64,000 bases of DNA from Gelidibacter salicanalis (GCF_007997285.1 NZ_VORX01000002.1:310001-374000), one strand, 5' to 3'. Numbered from the stretch's first letter, positions 25,636-36,081 are shown. The notes: a model not told the origin generated them from the sequence alone. Program-made: numbers and translations.

Positions 25636-27918
25636 TTAAAATGGATAGCCGATTGCAAAGTTGAGGATGGGCTTGCTCACATCAAAATTAAAACGTTCGC
25701 CTTTTGGAAGCGACGGGTCATGAAACGGAGCGGCCAAATCAAATCTGATAACAAAACTCTGAATGTCCACGCGCAAGCCGACGCCCGCGCCCATACCTAA
25801 TTCACTAATAAAACTACTTGAAAATTTATCCTTGCCATCAAAAACTGGATTTTCTTTAGAATTCCAAATGTTTCCAGCATCAGCAAATACGGCGCCTTTA
25901 AAGAATGAGACAATTGGGAAACGGTATTCTAAATTGGCTTCCAATCTGATATTACCTGTTTTGTCAAAATAATTATCAGAAGTGTTGTTCGTATCTTCAT
26001 TAACATTATAGGTTCCTGGTCCTAAGGAACGAATCCTGAAAGCCCGTATACTATAAGGCCCACCTGCATAATATTGTTTAACAAAAGGCACCACATCAGA
26101 ATTGCCATAGGCCAAACCGTAACCTGCAAAAACACGTGCAGCAATGGTTTGTTCTTTGCCAAAGTTGAAGTGGTATCTCAAGTCAACATCGGCCTTTGCG
26201 TATTGTGCATATTCCAAACCAACAAATGTCTTTGGACCCCCGTTTTCTTCCGACTTTCCGAACAAGCTGATGGAGTTCCCTGCGACATCTAAAGTAAAGT
26301 TAAGATATTTTTGATGCGTTTTTTGTACGTCTACCAATTCGTTATAAATAAAGGAATAAGTAAGCCCCGAAATAAATTGCTGTTCAAAACTGCGTTTCAG
26401 AAATGGATTTTCAGAGAGGATCGCTTCAAATTCTGGTGAGGAATTCCTTAAATCCGTATAGCTCACCGAAATAGGGTTAATTTGATGTGTCACGTATCTA
26501 TTGGCATCCCAGGCATATCCAAATAGGGCAGTACCCGAGAGTAACGTGTATAATTTTGTACGGTCTAAATAATCAATACTTACGGAGATCTTTGTTTTTG
26601 GGATGGAGTATTTAAAAAAGTCGTCATTAATTTTAATTGGGAAAATGACTCTTGGAAAAATGATCTCGTTTTTCAATCCCAATTCTAAACTGCTATCGCC
26701 GAGATTTTTTTCTCCTCCTACTTGTGCTTCATAGCCTATTTTTAATGTGGTATTATAGAGTTCGCCACCACCAAAAACATTGCGGTTGCTATAGGTGAGC
26801 GCCAAAGCAGGACCGGTAAAACTATTTGATTTGGTAACCACTTGCAACTCCGCCATGAACGCACGCTTGTTTAATGGCGATAAATAAATATTGGCGTCCA
26901 ATAGGCCTAAAGTGTCTGTGGCCAAACTGTCAATTTCCTTATATTGAATGTTAACAAATTTATAAGCCCCAATAGTGGAGAGTCGCCGGGCGGTGTTACG
27001 CGAAGTTTCAGGATTATAGAGTTCACCTTCTTCCAGTCTTACAAATGGATCTAAATATTTTGGTTTGAAGAAAACTTCTTTTTGAATAAAGTTTTTTTCA
27101 TTGTAGCGAATGCTGGTTGTAGTGATAGAATCTGCTGTTTCGTAATTAGGATAAATATTGACGTTCGCAATGCGGTAGGGAACGGTTGATTTTTTCGGGA
27201 CTGCCTTTTTAAGTTTCAGAAATAGATCAAAGCTCTTATTGTCATACCTATTTGTATCTGCTTCAAAAAGCAAAAAACTATCATCAAAATTATAATAACC
27301 TTTACTTTTAAGGTTGGTATCTATGCGAAGACGCTCTAATTTCATACTGCTCAAATCAAAACGCATGCCTTTTGTAAAGGGAGTAGTAGCGACCAACCGC
27401 TCAATTTCTTGATGGATTGGAGGAGGTAAGGAGTCCAGTTGGTAAGTTTCCATGCGGTAAGGTGTAGGCACATTTACTGTATAAGCTACCGATGCTTTTT
27501 GTTCTTCTTCTTCAAATTTAGAGGCAGCTTTACTATAAAAGAAGCCTCTGTTTTCTAATCTGTTCAGTAAAAGTTCTTCTACATCAAAAGCTGAGACATC
27601 CGATTGGTAAACCGGCTGCTCTCCAAATTTTTTATACAGCCATTTGTTGATGAACCCTGGATGTTCTTTTTGATTTTTAAAGTAGTAATACAAGCCAGGA
27701 TACATCCCAAGGATCTTAGAATTAGGCTCCGGACTGATCACGGTTTCCAATTCTAGACGTAAACGATCTTCATTTTTAATTAGAGAATCTGACTCGATAA
27801 TTAAGTTTGCTCCGGTATATAAGCGCTCCTCCTCAGGTATAAATTTGGCAATACTGCACGAGTAGAAACTTCCTAATATGAAAGTGCTAATGAGAATGTA
27901 TTTAAGATGTAATTTCAA
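25636..27918 (-). CDS. tamL: TamL: lipoprotein TamA/BamA-family outer membrane barrel
   Basis: A 760-residue outer membrane protein with a lipoprotein signal ending in GSFYSCS (Cys about 22), POTRA-like domains in the first roughly 380 residues, and a C-terminal Omp85 beta-barrel whose last residue is Phe (NFAIGYPF). The barrel contains the conserved segment YYAGGPYSIRAFRIRSLGPG, the (V/I)RG(F/Y)-type loop of the family. Lipid-anchored TamA homologues (TamL) are a Bacteroidota feature. The gene lies 87 bases after tamB on the same strand. Together they should form a complex spanning the periplasm for outer membrane protein assembly or lipid transport. Confidence 0.88.
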   Translation of the reverse strand: MKLHLKYILISTFILGSFYSCSIAKFIPEEERLYTGANLIIESDSLIKNEDRLRLELETVISPEPNSKILGMYPGLYYYFKNQKEHPGFINKWLYKKFGEQPVYQSDVSAFDVEELLLNRLENRGFFYSKAASKFEEEEQKASVAYTVNVPTPYRMETYQLDSLPPPIHQEIERLVATTPFTKGMRFDLSSMKLERLRIDTNLKSKGYYNFDDSFLLFEADTNRYDNKSFDLFLKLKKAVPKKSTVPYRIANVNIYPNYETADSITTTSIRYNEKNFIQKEVFFKPKYLDPFVRLEEGELYNPETSRNTARRLSTIGAYKFVNIQYKEIDSLATDTLGLLDANIYLSPLNKRAFMAELQVVTKSNSFTGPALALTYSNRNVFGGGELYNTTLKIGYEAQVGGEKNLGDSSLELGLKNEIIFPRVIFPIKINDDFFKYSIPKTKISVSIDYLDRTKLYTLLSGTALFGYAWDANRYVTHQINPISVSYTDLRNSSPEFEAILSENPFLKRSFEQQFISGLTYSFIYNELVDVQKTHQKYLNFTLDVAGNSISLFGKSEENGGPKTFVGLEYAQYAKADVDLRYHFNFGKEQTIAARVFAGYGLAYGNSDVVPFVKQYYAGGPYSIRAFRIRSLGPGTYNVNEDTNNTSDNYFDKTGNIRLEANLEYRFPIVSFFKGAVFADAGNIWNSKENPVFDGKDKFSSSFISELGMGAGVGLRVDIQSFVIRFDLAAPFHDPSLPKGERFNFDVSKPILNFAIGYPF

Positions 27919-28005
27919 ATTTATTTGTTTTTATGATTAGCTAGCGCTGATGAAATGACTGTACCATTACTTTGATTAAATTTTCCTCTTAATGCATCGC
28001 GAGTG

Positions 28006-31000
28006 CTATTGCTTTTTTTCCTCAATACTTTCATCAACTTCTTCCTCTTTCGCCTTTAATGCTTCCTTAGCAGCTTTCCTATCTTTCTCAGCTTGTTTTT
28101 CTTGTTTGGTCTTGGAGTTTACCAAAGAATCCCAAAGCTCATTAAACTTATTAAACTCCTGTGTAAAAATCAAGGCAATTCCACTGATAACAATCTGCCC
28201 ATCAATGACATTTTCGAATTCATTACGGTGAAATCCTTTGATCCTATAACGACCATTTTCGGTCAATATATATTCAATGCTGACATTGCCAATAATCGGT
28301 GCTGCTTCGCCGTTAGGGTTACTGCCCTGCACATCCACTTCACTACCTACACTGACAATTAAACGATCATTAAATAATTTCTTTTGGGCAGCAATATCCA
28401 ATTGGGTACGGTCTTGCGGCGTACTTCCTTGATAATCCGTATAACTGTCCAATCCGAAATTAAGATCAAAGCCAGAATTGGCAAATAATTTATCTGAGAA
28501 CACATTCAGTTGGTCTGAAACAGCATCATTTAAATTGTCTCGGGCAATAGAAGCTACACCACCAGTACTTCCGTCGCTGCCAGGGTCTGGATAAAAACGG
28601 TTTAAAACCAACAATGAAAATACCTGTCTGTTTAACTCGTCTTCTTGCTGATTAAGTTGTTGCACCCTGCCGTAAACCTGCCCGCCAACAGCACCTTGCT
28701 CATCTTTTGGCATGTCGAGGTTAAAGTTGATTTTTGGTTGTAATAATTGGCCATCTATATTAAGATACACGTAAAATGGGAGCACCTGACGGTATTTGCC
28801 TTTAGAAGAGGGGTCGAGATTGGAAGACGTTGGTGCCATTAAAGATGATGCAGAGGTCTCAACCTTATAGAGCGCCTTTACATCTAATTTGGCATCAAAA
28901 GGGTCTCCTGACCACGTGATACGGCTGCCTGAAACCAAATCGAATTTCCGGTTGACCAAACTGTAAAGATTCAATTCATAATGTCCGCTCTCTACTTCAT
29001 AAACTCCTGAAAGCGTCAAGTTGCCGTTTGGATTCATGCTGAAATTTAAATCCCCGTCGCCCATGACTTTAAAATTGTCCCCAGTTTTTTCATCAATCAC
29101 AATAGTGACAGCGGCATCTTTACTAATCTTTAGTAGGGCAGCAATATCAAACCCCGTAATGGTAGCGGTTTTTTCTTCCGTTCGGGTTAGAATAGCATCT
29201 GGATTTTCACGATTTACAAAGACGACTACACCATCGCGTTCTTCTACATTAACGGTGGCTGAAGGCATCACATAGGTCACATCAGTATCCGAGCCCACGG
29301 TGGCATTCATTGTGATTTTAGGAATCTGTAAATCGCCGGAGATTTTTGCTTCGGCATCAAAAGTAACCTTACCGTAAAGAAAATCGTTGTCTTCTTTTGT
29401 GGCATTCAATACTTGAAAGTTATCCGCGGTTAACTGCAAGTCGAAAGTTGGATTGATAAATGAGGCTGTGCCAATATTGCCCGTGGCCACAAGAGTATTT
29501 TGGTTTTCATCTACAATGGTGAATTGAGACATGGAAAGACCTTCGTTGTTGATGCTGAGCGTTTCATTGGGAAGTGTAAAAGCAGTATTAAATCTTTTAA
29601 TCTTAAAATCAGCATCACTAAATTTTAAGTTGCCCGAATATTGTGGAGCGCTTAAGGTACCATTCAATTTAAAATTGCCTGAAAAACTTCCGTCCGTTTC
29701 TATTAATTCACCTTGAGAGAAACCGGTTAAGGCGGACATGTTGAATTTGGTAATATCTAAGTTCATATCAAGTACCGCATCTCCAGATTGCGCTACATAA
29801 TCTCCTAAAAGATTCATATCTATTTCGCCACCCGCGATATCGACATTAAAATCATAACTGTCCATGCCTAATGATTTTGCATCCAGACTGAGGGTGCCCA
29901 TGTCAACCTGCATAAAGCTCAACTGCTGTATGTCTAGGTCAGCAACAATGCCCGTATTTGTAAATGGATCTTCCAATACAAAAGAGCCATTCAAATTACC
30001 AGTAGCCAATTCTTCCGTAGGATTGAGATAATTTAAAAATTCGCTCAATTTAAAGTTTTTAAAATCTGCCGCAATATGTTCCTTGGAGATGGAAGCAAGC
30101 TTATCTGTAAGTTCAAAAGATTGATTGTCTCTGCTGAAAAGAAAATCGTTGAATTCTAATTTTTGATCTCTAATCAAAATTTCATTGCTTTCAGGAATGT
30201 TCCAGGGCGTTTTATTTAAAACTAAATCTTCGGTCAACACATGAAATCGCAGTTCCTCTCTATTTCCGGTGATTTTACTGCGTATCTGGGTTAAAATCTC
30301 GTCTTGATGGTAAGCTGTAAAGCCTAATGACAATTCGTTGTTGGCCTGACTGCCTTCAACTCTAGTTTTCTGTATGTTAAATGGCCCTGCCTTTATGCGA
30401 TTGAAACCCAAATTAAAGATAAATTTGTCTTTGTCAGTTTCCATAGAAAAGGCCAAACTATCCAATTCATAGCCGCTATAATTAATATGGGGGGCGGTAA
30501 TGTTGGCGCTAAGTTGGCGCTCTTTCTCATTGAAGTCTACAGATAATTTTACGGTGTCAAGATCTTTAACATTCACTAAAAAAACTTCATTTAAAATAGG
30601 CGCTTCAATAATGCGACCTCTTAATTTTAAATTGACCGGATCTGTGATACTATCCGGTAGTTTTTCATCTCGGTAGAAGTAACTAAACACATGACGTTTT
30701 AAAGCTTTGGTGAAACTTTGTGGATCTGAATTGGACTGCAATAGGAGATCTACCAATTTATTTTTGATAGATACAGACGTCGTGTCTTTACGCACATGTG
30801 CCAAAGCATTCAGGTCGCCAATGAGGTAGGTTTTATTGTCATAAACAACGACACCTTCATCTACAATTGCCGCAACATCATAATTGGTGGCATTACCTTT
30901 AAAATCGGCATAGATTTTCATACCAGTCCTAACTTCGCGTTGCATAAGTCCTAAAGCCTGTAAGTCGGCGCCAATAATATTGAGTTCCACATTGGCTTCG

Positions 31001-33093
31001 GGCGACACAGAATCTAAAATCACCGTACCGTACAAATCCATATTGAGGTTGTAATCTTTATAACTAGACGTCACTTTACCACGGCCATTCTTCACGGCAC
31101 CTACAATCTTTAAATCAGTAATATCATAATTGTTGTAGGTAAAACTCGAGATATTGGCCTCAATATCGGCATCCAAGTCGTTAATGGTTGTGCCCGTTCC
31201 TTTCGTTTTTATGGAGAGGCTTAAGGCTCCTAATTGTTCATTTTGGAGTAGTTCATTCAGTTGATAACCATCAACAGCAATATCTGCATCAAACGCGAGT
31301 GTTGCTCCATTTGTTAAATGTCCTTTTACTGAGGCGACTCCTTGAGAAGTGGTCAATACAGCATCAGCATTAAGATCGTTTGGATTGCCTTTAAGATTCC
31401 CAACCAACTTAACGTTATCAGGGAGACTTACACCTAAGTCTTGTTCATTAACAAACTTAGTAAGATCTGTACGGGTTGAGATGGCTGAAAAATTTGGAAT
31501 ATCAAACTCAATGTGTTCTGGGTGCATCGCGTTTTTGATTCTCCCATTTGCGGAGATGTGCGTATTGGCCCAATGCGCAGTCATCGTCGCAATATTAATA
31601 TCAGATAGATAACCACTTGCTTTGGCATTACCAGTCAATAGATTTTTACTCAGTGTATTGAGATACGGATTCTTTTTAAGTTCAGGCTGAATTAAAAAGA
31701 CATCCTTTAAAGCCACTTGAAAGTTAGACACGCTGAGGTTTATTTTTGAATTTTCTGGGGCTTCGATGAGGGCGGACAATTTGGGGTATTCTAACTGTAA
31801 TTGCGCCTGAAGTGTATTGTTATTGAGCGCCGTTCTCAGATCAGTTACCTTTAAAGTGGTATCATCAGCCTCAAATTGAAGTTGCAATTCTTTAAGGTCA
31901 AATCCGGAAATTTCTTTAAACGTGGAATTTTCAATATGTAGCGTTGCTTTTTTATCTTGGAGGCGAATATTATCCGCCTGTAAGTTCAGGTCGTTAAGAA
32001 CAATGGCATTCGGATTAAAACTTCCTTCTTTTGCTTCTGCGCCGGCGACAAAATAGCTGAAATTGTTATCCTTAAAATCAATAGATCCAATAGAAATACG
32101 CAATTCTGGCCATTCAAAAGCTTGTATGTCTTGCTTAATATCTTGGGTGACCTCCACTACTTTCTGTGTCACAACATTGGTTTCCGTTTGGGTCCGTAAA
32201 ATTATGGAGGAGTTTTTAAGATTGAAGGTGCTGATTTCAAACCGTAAGGAAGCTAAATCCGCCTGTTGAACTTCCGCATATAGTTCCTTGATGTCCACTT
32301 CTGCGGCAATTCGATCGCCATAAGATTGATAGTCAGCGTACACATTGCTCAGAGTAAATTTCTCAAAAGTTAAGGATGGTAATGGTACCTCTTCAGCGTT
32401 CGGATCAATAGGGATAGGTTTTTGAATGTATGTAATGTTGGCATCAGTAAGTTCGAGGTTTTTAGCTTCAAAGACCATATGCTCTAAATCTGTAGTTTTC
32501 ATTTGTGCTTTTAGGGTACCAATTATAAATCGGCTATCAATTCCCGCAACTGCATCGTCAAAAACAACGTCAAAATTTTTAAAATTCAGTTTTCCCAAAA
32601 CAATATCTAGGGCCGTAGTATCAGTGGCTACAACTGTGGTGGTATCGGCAACAGCAAAAGCATCGATCAGAAATTGAAAATTATAGCCCGAAATGGTGTC
32701 TTTTCGACGAATATTAGCGCGAACACCCTCCCAATTCATAGACTCTACTCCAAAACCTTTGCCTTTAATCATTGCCCAAAGTGGCACGTTGGCTTCCAAA
32801 GATTTTGAGTACACTAAAGTATCGCCCTGTGTGTCTTCCAAATACAATCCTTCCACTTGAAGATTGCCGCTGAAGGTGAGGAACAGTCTTTCGATAGCTA
32901 CTTTGGTATTGGTCTTATCGGAAATGTATGAGGTTGCCTTGTTGACAATAATACCCTGCCCCCACGGACTTCTAATAAATAGGATTAGGAGAAATAGAAA
33001 CAGCAGAATGCCAAGAATAATCCTACCAAGTATTCTAAGGGCTCTAAACTTTTTGCGTTTAGTTGTTTTATTATCGTCGTTGTTCTCTTCCAA
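28006..33093 (-). CDS. tamB: TamB: translocation/assembly module protein
   Basis: A 1695-residue protein, the longest in the window. An N-terminal membrane anchor (IILGILLFLFLLILF, about residues 27-41) is followed by a long series of beta-rich repeats with AsmA-like character and a C-terminal DUF490/TamB domain (from about 1300, with TGFDIAALLKISKDAAVT and GDLNFSMNPNGNLTLSGVYE). It ends in a charged Lys/Glu tail. Such proteins bridge the inner and outer membranes and assist outer membrane assembly or lipid transport. It is co-transcribed with the TamL gene immediately downstream. Confidence 0.9.
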   Translation of the reverse strand: MEENNDDNKTTKRKKFRALRILGRIILGILLFLFLLILFIRSPWGQGIIVNKATSYISDKTNTKVAIERLFLTFSGNLQVEGLYLEDTQGDTLVYSKSLEANVPLWAMIKGKGFGVESMNWEGVRANIRRKDTISGYNFQFLIDAFAVADTTTVVATDTTALDIVLGKLNFKNFDVVFDDAVAGIDSRFIIGTLKAQMKTTDLEHMVFEAKNLELTDANITYIQKPIPIDPNAEEVPLPSLTFEKFTLSNVYADYQSYGDRIAAEVDIKELYAEVQQADLASLRFEISTFNLKNSSIILRTQTETNVVTQKVVEVTQDIKQDIQAFEWPELRISIGSIDFKDNNFSYFVAGAEAKEGSFNPNAIVLNDLNLQADNIRLQDKKATLHIENSTFKEISGFDLKELQLQFEADDTTLKVTDLRTALNNNTLQAQLQLEYPKLSALIEAPENSKINLSVSNFQVALKDVFLIQPELKKNPYLNTLSKNLLTGNAKASGYLSDINIATMTAHWANTHISANGRIKNAMHPEHIEFDIPNFSAISTRTDLTKFVNEQDLGVSLPDNVKLVGNLKGNPNDLNADAVLTTSQGVASVKGHLTNGATLAFDADIAVDGYQLNELLQNEQLGALSLSIKTKGTGTTINDLDADIEANISSFTYNNYDITDLKIVGAVKNGRGKVTSSYKDYNLNMDLYGTVILDSVSPEANVELNIIGADLQALGLMQREVRTGMKIYADFKGNATNYDVAAIVDEGVVVYDNKTYLIGDLNALAHVRKDTTSVSIKNKLVDLLLQSNSDPQSFTKALKRHVFSYFYRDEKLPDSITDPVNLKLRGRIIEAPILNEVFLVNVKDLDTVKLSVDFNEKERQLSANITAPHINYSGYELDSLAFSMETDKDKFIFNLGFNRIKAGPFNIQKTRVEGSQANNELSLGFTAYHQDEILTQIRSKITGNREELRFHVLTEDLVLNKTPWNIPESNEILIRDQKLEFNDFLFSRDNQSFELTDKLASISKEHIAADFKNFKLSEFLNYLNPTEELATGNLNGSFVLEDPFTNTGIVADLDIQQLSFMQVDMGTLSLDAKSLGMDSYDFNVDIAGGEIDMNLLGDYVAQSGDAVLDMNLDITKFNMSALTGFSQGELIETDGSFSGNFKLNGTLSAPQYSGNLKFSDADFKIKRFNTAFTLPNETLSINNEGLSMSQFTIVDENQNTLVATGNIGTASFINPTFDLQLTADNFQVLNATKEDNDFLYGKVTFDAEAKISGDLQIPKITMNATVGSDTDVTYVMPSATVNVEERDGVVVFVNRENPDAILTRTEEKTATITGFDIAALLKISKDAAVTIVIDEKTGDNFKVMGDGDLNFSMNPNGNLTLSGVYEVESGHYELNLYSLVNRKFDLVSGSRITWSGDPFDAKLDVKALYKVETSASSLMAPTSSNLDPSSKGKYRQVLPFYVYLNIDGQLLQPKINFNLDMPKDEQGAVGGQVYGRVQQLNQQEDELNRQVFSLLVLNRFYPDPGSDGSTGGVASIARDNLNDAVSDQLNVFSDKLFANSGFDLNFGLDSYTDYQGSTPQDRTQLDIAAQKKLFNDRLIVSVGSEVDVQGSNPNGEAAPIIGNVSIEYILTENGRYRIKGFHRNEFENVIDGQIVISGIALIFTQEFNKFNELWDSLVNSKTKQEKQAEKDRKAAKEALKAKEEEVDESIEEKKQ

Positions 33094-33111
33094 TTAGCTG
33101 TAATGAAGCTA

Positions 33112-33119
33112 CAAATTTA
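33112..33119 (-). promoter_or_regulatory. Bacteroidota -7 box before tamB
   Basis: On the minus strand TAAATTTG (plus-strand CAAATTTA at 33112) matches TAnnTTTG, 19 bases upstream of the tamB start. No -33 TTTG is found at good spacing. Confidence 0.4.
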
Positions 33120-33242
33120 TCAAATAAAGCCATTTGGTATGTAGTTAAACCCAATTATTAATGACTCAATTCTCATCCTGACTTAAAATTAACATTTTTA
33201 AGGAAATTTCATATTTTTAAGTTAAAGTTCTATTAATATTAT

Positions 33243-33273
33243 TTTGAAGTGCCGTTTGCTACGTATATCTTTA
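33243..33273 (+). promoter_or_regulatory. Promoter of the fasciclin lipoprotein gene
   Basis: TTTG (33243-33246), 19 bases, then TATCTTTA (33266-33273): a one-mismatch fit to the Bacteroidota promoter TTTG-N19-TAnnTTTG, 26 bases before the start codon. Confidence 0.65.
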
Positions 33274-33298
33274 CATAAACCAATAAAATAATTAGATT

Positions 33299-33940
33299 AT
33301 GATTTTTAAGAAGACTAGTATATTATATGCAGTTGCATTAACAGCATTTGTTTTTGTATCCTCCTGTGAAGATGGGAAGAAGAAAGAGGAACAGATGAGA
33401 ATTGAAACTGAACGCGTAGAAATGGAAGCTGCGGAAGAAGCACGTATGGAAATGGAGGCCGAAGAGGTCAGAATGAAAGAAGAGGCTAGAGAAAACAGTA
33501 TTGCAGGTCAGGCGATGAAAAATGAAGATTTAACCACTTTAATGAGTGCATTACAATCTGCAGAGTTAGCAACCATGTTGTCTGAGCCAGGAGAGTACAC
33601 GGTGTTTGCACCGTCAAACCAAGCTTTTGAAAAGTTGTCACAAAAACAACGTGACAATTTGATGAAGCCAGAAAACAAACAAATGTTGTCTGATGTGTTA
33701 ACCTATCATGTTGTTAAAGGTGCGATCACTTCAGATAAGTTTGCAGAAGCTATTAAAGGTGCTAACGGATCCTATAAATTCAAAACAGTTAAAGGTGATG
33801 AATTGACAGCCATGATGAATGGTGATCAATTTGTGATTAAAGATGCTACTGGTAAGAAAGCGCAAGTAATTTTAGGTAACGTTGAGGCTTCTAACGGTAG
33901 AATATATATTATTGATACCGTTTTGATGTCTAAAAAATAA
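33299..33940 (+). CDS. Fasciclin (FAS1) domain lipoprotein
   Basis: A 213-residue protein with a lipoprotein signal (FVFVSSCEDG). A charged, probably coiled-coil stretch of Glu, Met and Arg follows (about residues 30-65), then one FAS1 domain (about 70-213) with the typical YTVFAPSNQAFEKL and LTYHVVKGAIT motifs and a terminal IYIIDTVLM. FAS1 domains mediate adhesion or protein interaction at the cell surface. It has its own promoter and is followed by a terminator. Confidence 0.88.
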   Translation: MIFKKTSILYAVALTAFVFVSSCEDGKKKEEQMRIETERVEMEAAEEARMEMEAEEVRMKEEARENSIAGQAMKNEDLTTLMSALQSAELATMLSEPGEYTVFAPSNQAFEKLSQKQRDNLMKPENKQMLSDVLTYHVVKGAITSDKFAEAIKGANGSYKFKTVKGDELTAMMNGDQFVIKDATGKKAQVILGNVEASNGRIYIIDTVLMSKK

Positions 33941-33962
33941 AGTGCATTTTAATTTATAGTGT

Positions 33963-33996
33963 AAAAAGATCCGACGATAAGTTGGGTCTTTTTTGT
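33963..33996 (+). terminator. Terminator after the fasciclin gene
   Basis: AAAAAGATCCGAC (33963-33975) pairs with GTTGGGTCTTTTTT (33981-33994) with G-T pairs, ending in a T tract. Confidence 0.65.
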
Positions 33997-34086
33997 TTTT
34001 GATTATCCCTGGGTTAAGATGAGTTCTATTCTTCAATTGAATAAAAATTTTAGTGTCCATTTGGTAGTTTAAGTCTTTTCCAAACA

Positions 34087-35070
34087 CTAAACATTAGGAT
34101 TTTTATGCGCTCTTCCTTTTTTAGCAGCAATAGCACTAATGATCAAAATTTGAAGCGCATGATAAAACATCAATGGCAGGAGCATGATGCCGACAATGGT
34201 AGTCTGACCAAATAAGGCTTCAGAAAACACCGTGCCATGAACCAAAGATTTTTTTGTACCACAAAACTGATTGGTAATTTGATCAGCCTGATTAAATTTT
34301 AAAACTTTTCCTATCCAGCCGGTTAAGATGTATACCACAAAAAATAATATCATTACCAATACGAGCATTGCGAGCAACTCTAATATACTTACGCTACTGA
34401 AAATGTCATCCTCAAATGATTTTACAAAGCTTTTGTAAATGATTAAAAGAATGACAGATTTATCAAATTTGTTGAGCGTGCTTTTACGTTTCTGTGCCCA
34501 AGCTCCAAGAAAGCGCCGCAATATTAAACCTAATACTAGCGGTATAACTATTTCAGTGAAGAGTTGAAAATAAATAGAGGAGAATTCAAACGGAACTTCG
34601 GTTTGTTTTACAAAAGACAACATCCATAGTGGCGTGAGGAGTATTCCTATAATACCCGAAATACTCGCATTAAAGATAGCTGCCGGTAAATTGCCTTTGG
34701 CCATAGAGACCATAACTACAGAGGAAGATACCGTGGAGGGTAGGGCGGCCATAAATAAAAATGCCAACCATAATAATTCGTGCGGGGTGTCCTTTACCAA
34801 AGGATAGAATGGTAAAATCAGTAACGGAAACAATAGGAATGTAGAAGCCTGCACAGAGACGTGGAGTTTCCAATTCTTTAACCCGTTTTTTATGGCTTCA
34901 GTGCTAAGGCTTAGACCGTAAAAGAAAAAAATTAAAGAAATCCCTAAGCTACTGATTACGCTCATGGGCACAGGACTATCTGAGTTCCCGAGCTGTGGAA
35001 ATAAATAGGCAAGGAGGATACTTATGATAATAGCAATGACGAAGGGATCAATTCGTAATTTTTTCAGCAT
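34087..35070 (-). CDS. Bile-acid:sodium-symporter-like transporter (YfeH/SLC10A7 type)
   Basis: A 327-residue membrane protein with about ten hydrophobic segments. The segment NQFCGTKKSLVHGTVFSEAL matches the conserved motif of the SBF-like (PF13593) branch, distinct from true bile acid carriers. Substrate is unknown. The gene stands alone; on the minus strand TATATTTG (35091-35098) lies 21 bases before its start and may be the -7 element. Confidence 0.85.
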   Translation of the reverse strand: MLKKLRIDPFVIAIIISILLAYLFPQLGNSDSPVPMSVISSLGISLIFFFYGLSLSTEAIKNGLKNWKLHVSVQASTFLLFPLLILPFYPLVKDTPHELLWLAFLFMAALPSTVSSSVVMVSMAKGNLPAAIFNASISGIIGILLTPLWMLSFVKQTEVPFEFSSIYFQLFTEIVIPLVLGLILRRFLGAWAQKRKSTLNKFDKSVILLIIYKSFVKSFEDDIFSSVSILELLAMLVLVMILFFVVYILTGWIGKVLKFNQADQITNQFCGTKKSLVHGTVFSEALFGQTTIVGIMLLPLMFYHALQILIISAIAAKKGRAHKNPNV

Positions 35071-35090
35071 GTAAAGTCTGTAGTTTGCTG

Positions 35091-35098
35091 CAAATATA
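35091..35098 (-). promoter_or_regulatory. Bacteroidota -7 box before the symporter-like gene
   Basis: TATATTTG on the minus strand (CAAATATA on plus), 21 bases upstream of the ATG at 35070. The -33 element is not clear. Confidence 0.45.
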
Positions 35099-35324
35099 AT
35101 GCGTCGGAATTTGATTTATATGTAAAGCTGAAATGTTTTAAAAATTTTGTAGTTACTTCTAATTATGATTCGTAGAACGAAAAGTTATGGGAAATAAAAG
35201 CTAATAATGGCGCATATTCAATGCTAAATGAGGTAGGGAAGGGCTTTTAAGCGCAACAAATTTTTGTTTCAGTTAATTTTAATAGGGCCACGGGTTTAAT
35301 TTTAGCCCATAAAGCTATGACATC

Positions 35325-35507
35325 ATGCCCTATTATAATTTAGAAAAAAGACCTCCAAGAGATAACGGGACCTACATTGTTCAGGTGCTGACAATGCAAG
35401 GATATATCAGAAAAGCCAAAGCGGTTTGGGAGGATCAAAAAGGATTTAATGTGATCTCTGCACCATTACAGGCAAACGAATTCATTAAAGCGTGGTGGCA
35501 ATATTAG
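35325..35507 (+). CDS. Small protein of unknown function (60 aa)
   Basis: A 60-residue frame with ATG start: basic N-terminal part, then IVQVLTMQGYIRKAKAVWED and a C-terminal IKAWWQY. The composition is protein-like, with no signal peptide or membrane helix. Its stop overlaps the stop of the convergent esterase gene by four bases (TTAG). No family was recognised and coding status is moderately supported only. Confidence 0.5.
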   Translation: MPYYNLEKRPPRDNGTYIVQVLTMQGYIRKAKAVWEDQKGFNVISAPLQANEFIKAWWQY

Positions 35508-35998
35508 ATATGTAATGCGGCCATAAATTTCGCAACTTCCTCCTCAAAAGCAGTAATTGGGATTCTGTGTTCCAGATCATGACGTATTGAAATGCTATAA
35601 TCTTGTGATGTGTGCAATAGGTTTGCTAAGAAATCTAACGTTCCTTTAGGATTAACCACAGAGTCTTGAGACCCCAAAACGAGATGTAGCGTATGTTTAC
35701 TCGACTCTCCAGTTGTAGGAATGGTTTGATACACGCTTCTATCGGCCAGTGCCGGATTAAATATCAAGCAAGGCAATCGCAGCAATTTAGACAGGTGATA
35801 GCCTGCAAATCCGCCCATACTACTTCCTATAATCATATCAATATGAGCATCTTTAAAATGAGTATATAATGAATTGATGCTGTCCGCGTTATTTTCATAA
35901 TCCAAACTTGGCGATTTCACCGTGCCAAAATGTTCCAGAATGGTTCGTTTCTCTGGGGTTAAGCTGCCATTTAATCCGTGAATGTATAAAATGTTCAT
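35504..35998 (-). CDS. YqiA/YcfP-type alpha/beta hydrolase (putative esterase)
   Basis: A 164-residue short alpha/beta hydrolase. The N-terminal MNILYIHGLNGS is the oxyanion region, and MIIGSSMGGFAGYHL is the nucleophile elbow with Ser in GSSMGG. LHLVLGSQDSVVNPK carries the Asp, and the catalytic His is probably in HDLEHRIP. This compact fold is the UPF0227/YqiA family of esterases. Substrate is unknown. It stands alone between two small genes. Confidence 0.82.
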   Translation of the reverse strand: MNILYIHGLNGSLTPEKRTILEHFGTVKSPSLDYENNADSINSLYTHFKDAHIDMIIGSSMGGFAGYHLSKLLRLPCLIFNPALADRSVYQTIPTTGESSKHTLHLVLGSQDSVVNPKGTLDFLANLLHTSQDYSISIRHDLEHRIPITAFEEEVAKFMAALHI

Positions 35999-36081
35999 GA
36001 GGTTAATTCTGTATTGTGGCGTTTTAAATGATGAACAACGTTTGTGTTTAAGACTCAGTATATGCGATAGATGATTGAAGG

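Noticed and set aside
28093-33097. Many plus-strand frames of 60-90 codons opposite tamB
   Set aside because: They are shadows of the long minus-strand gene: no start signals, no domain, biased amino acid composition.
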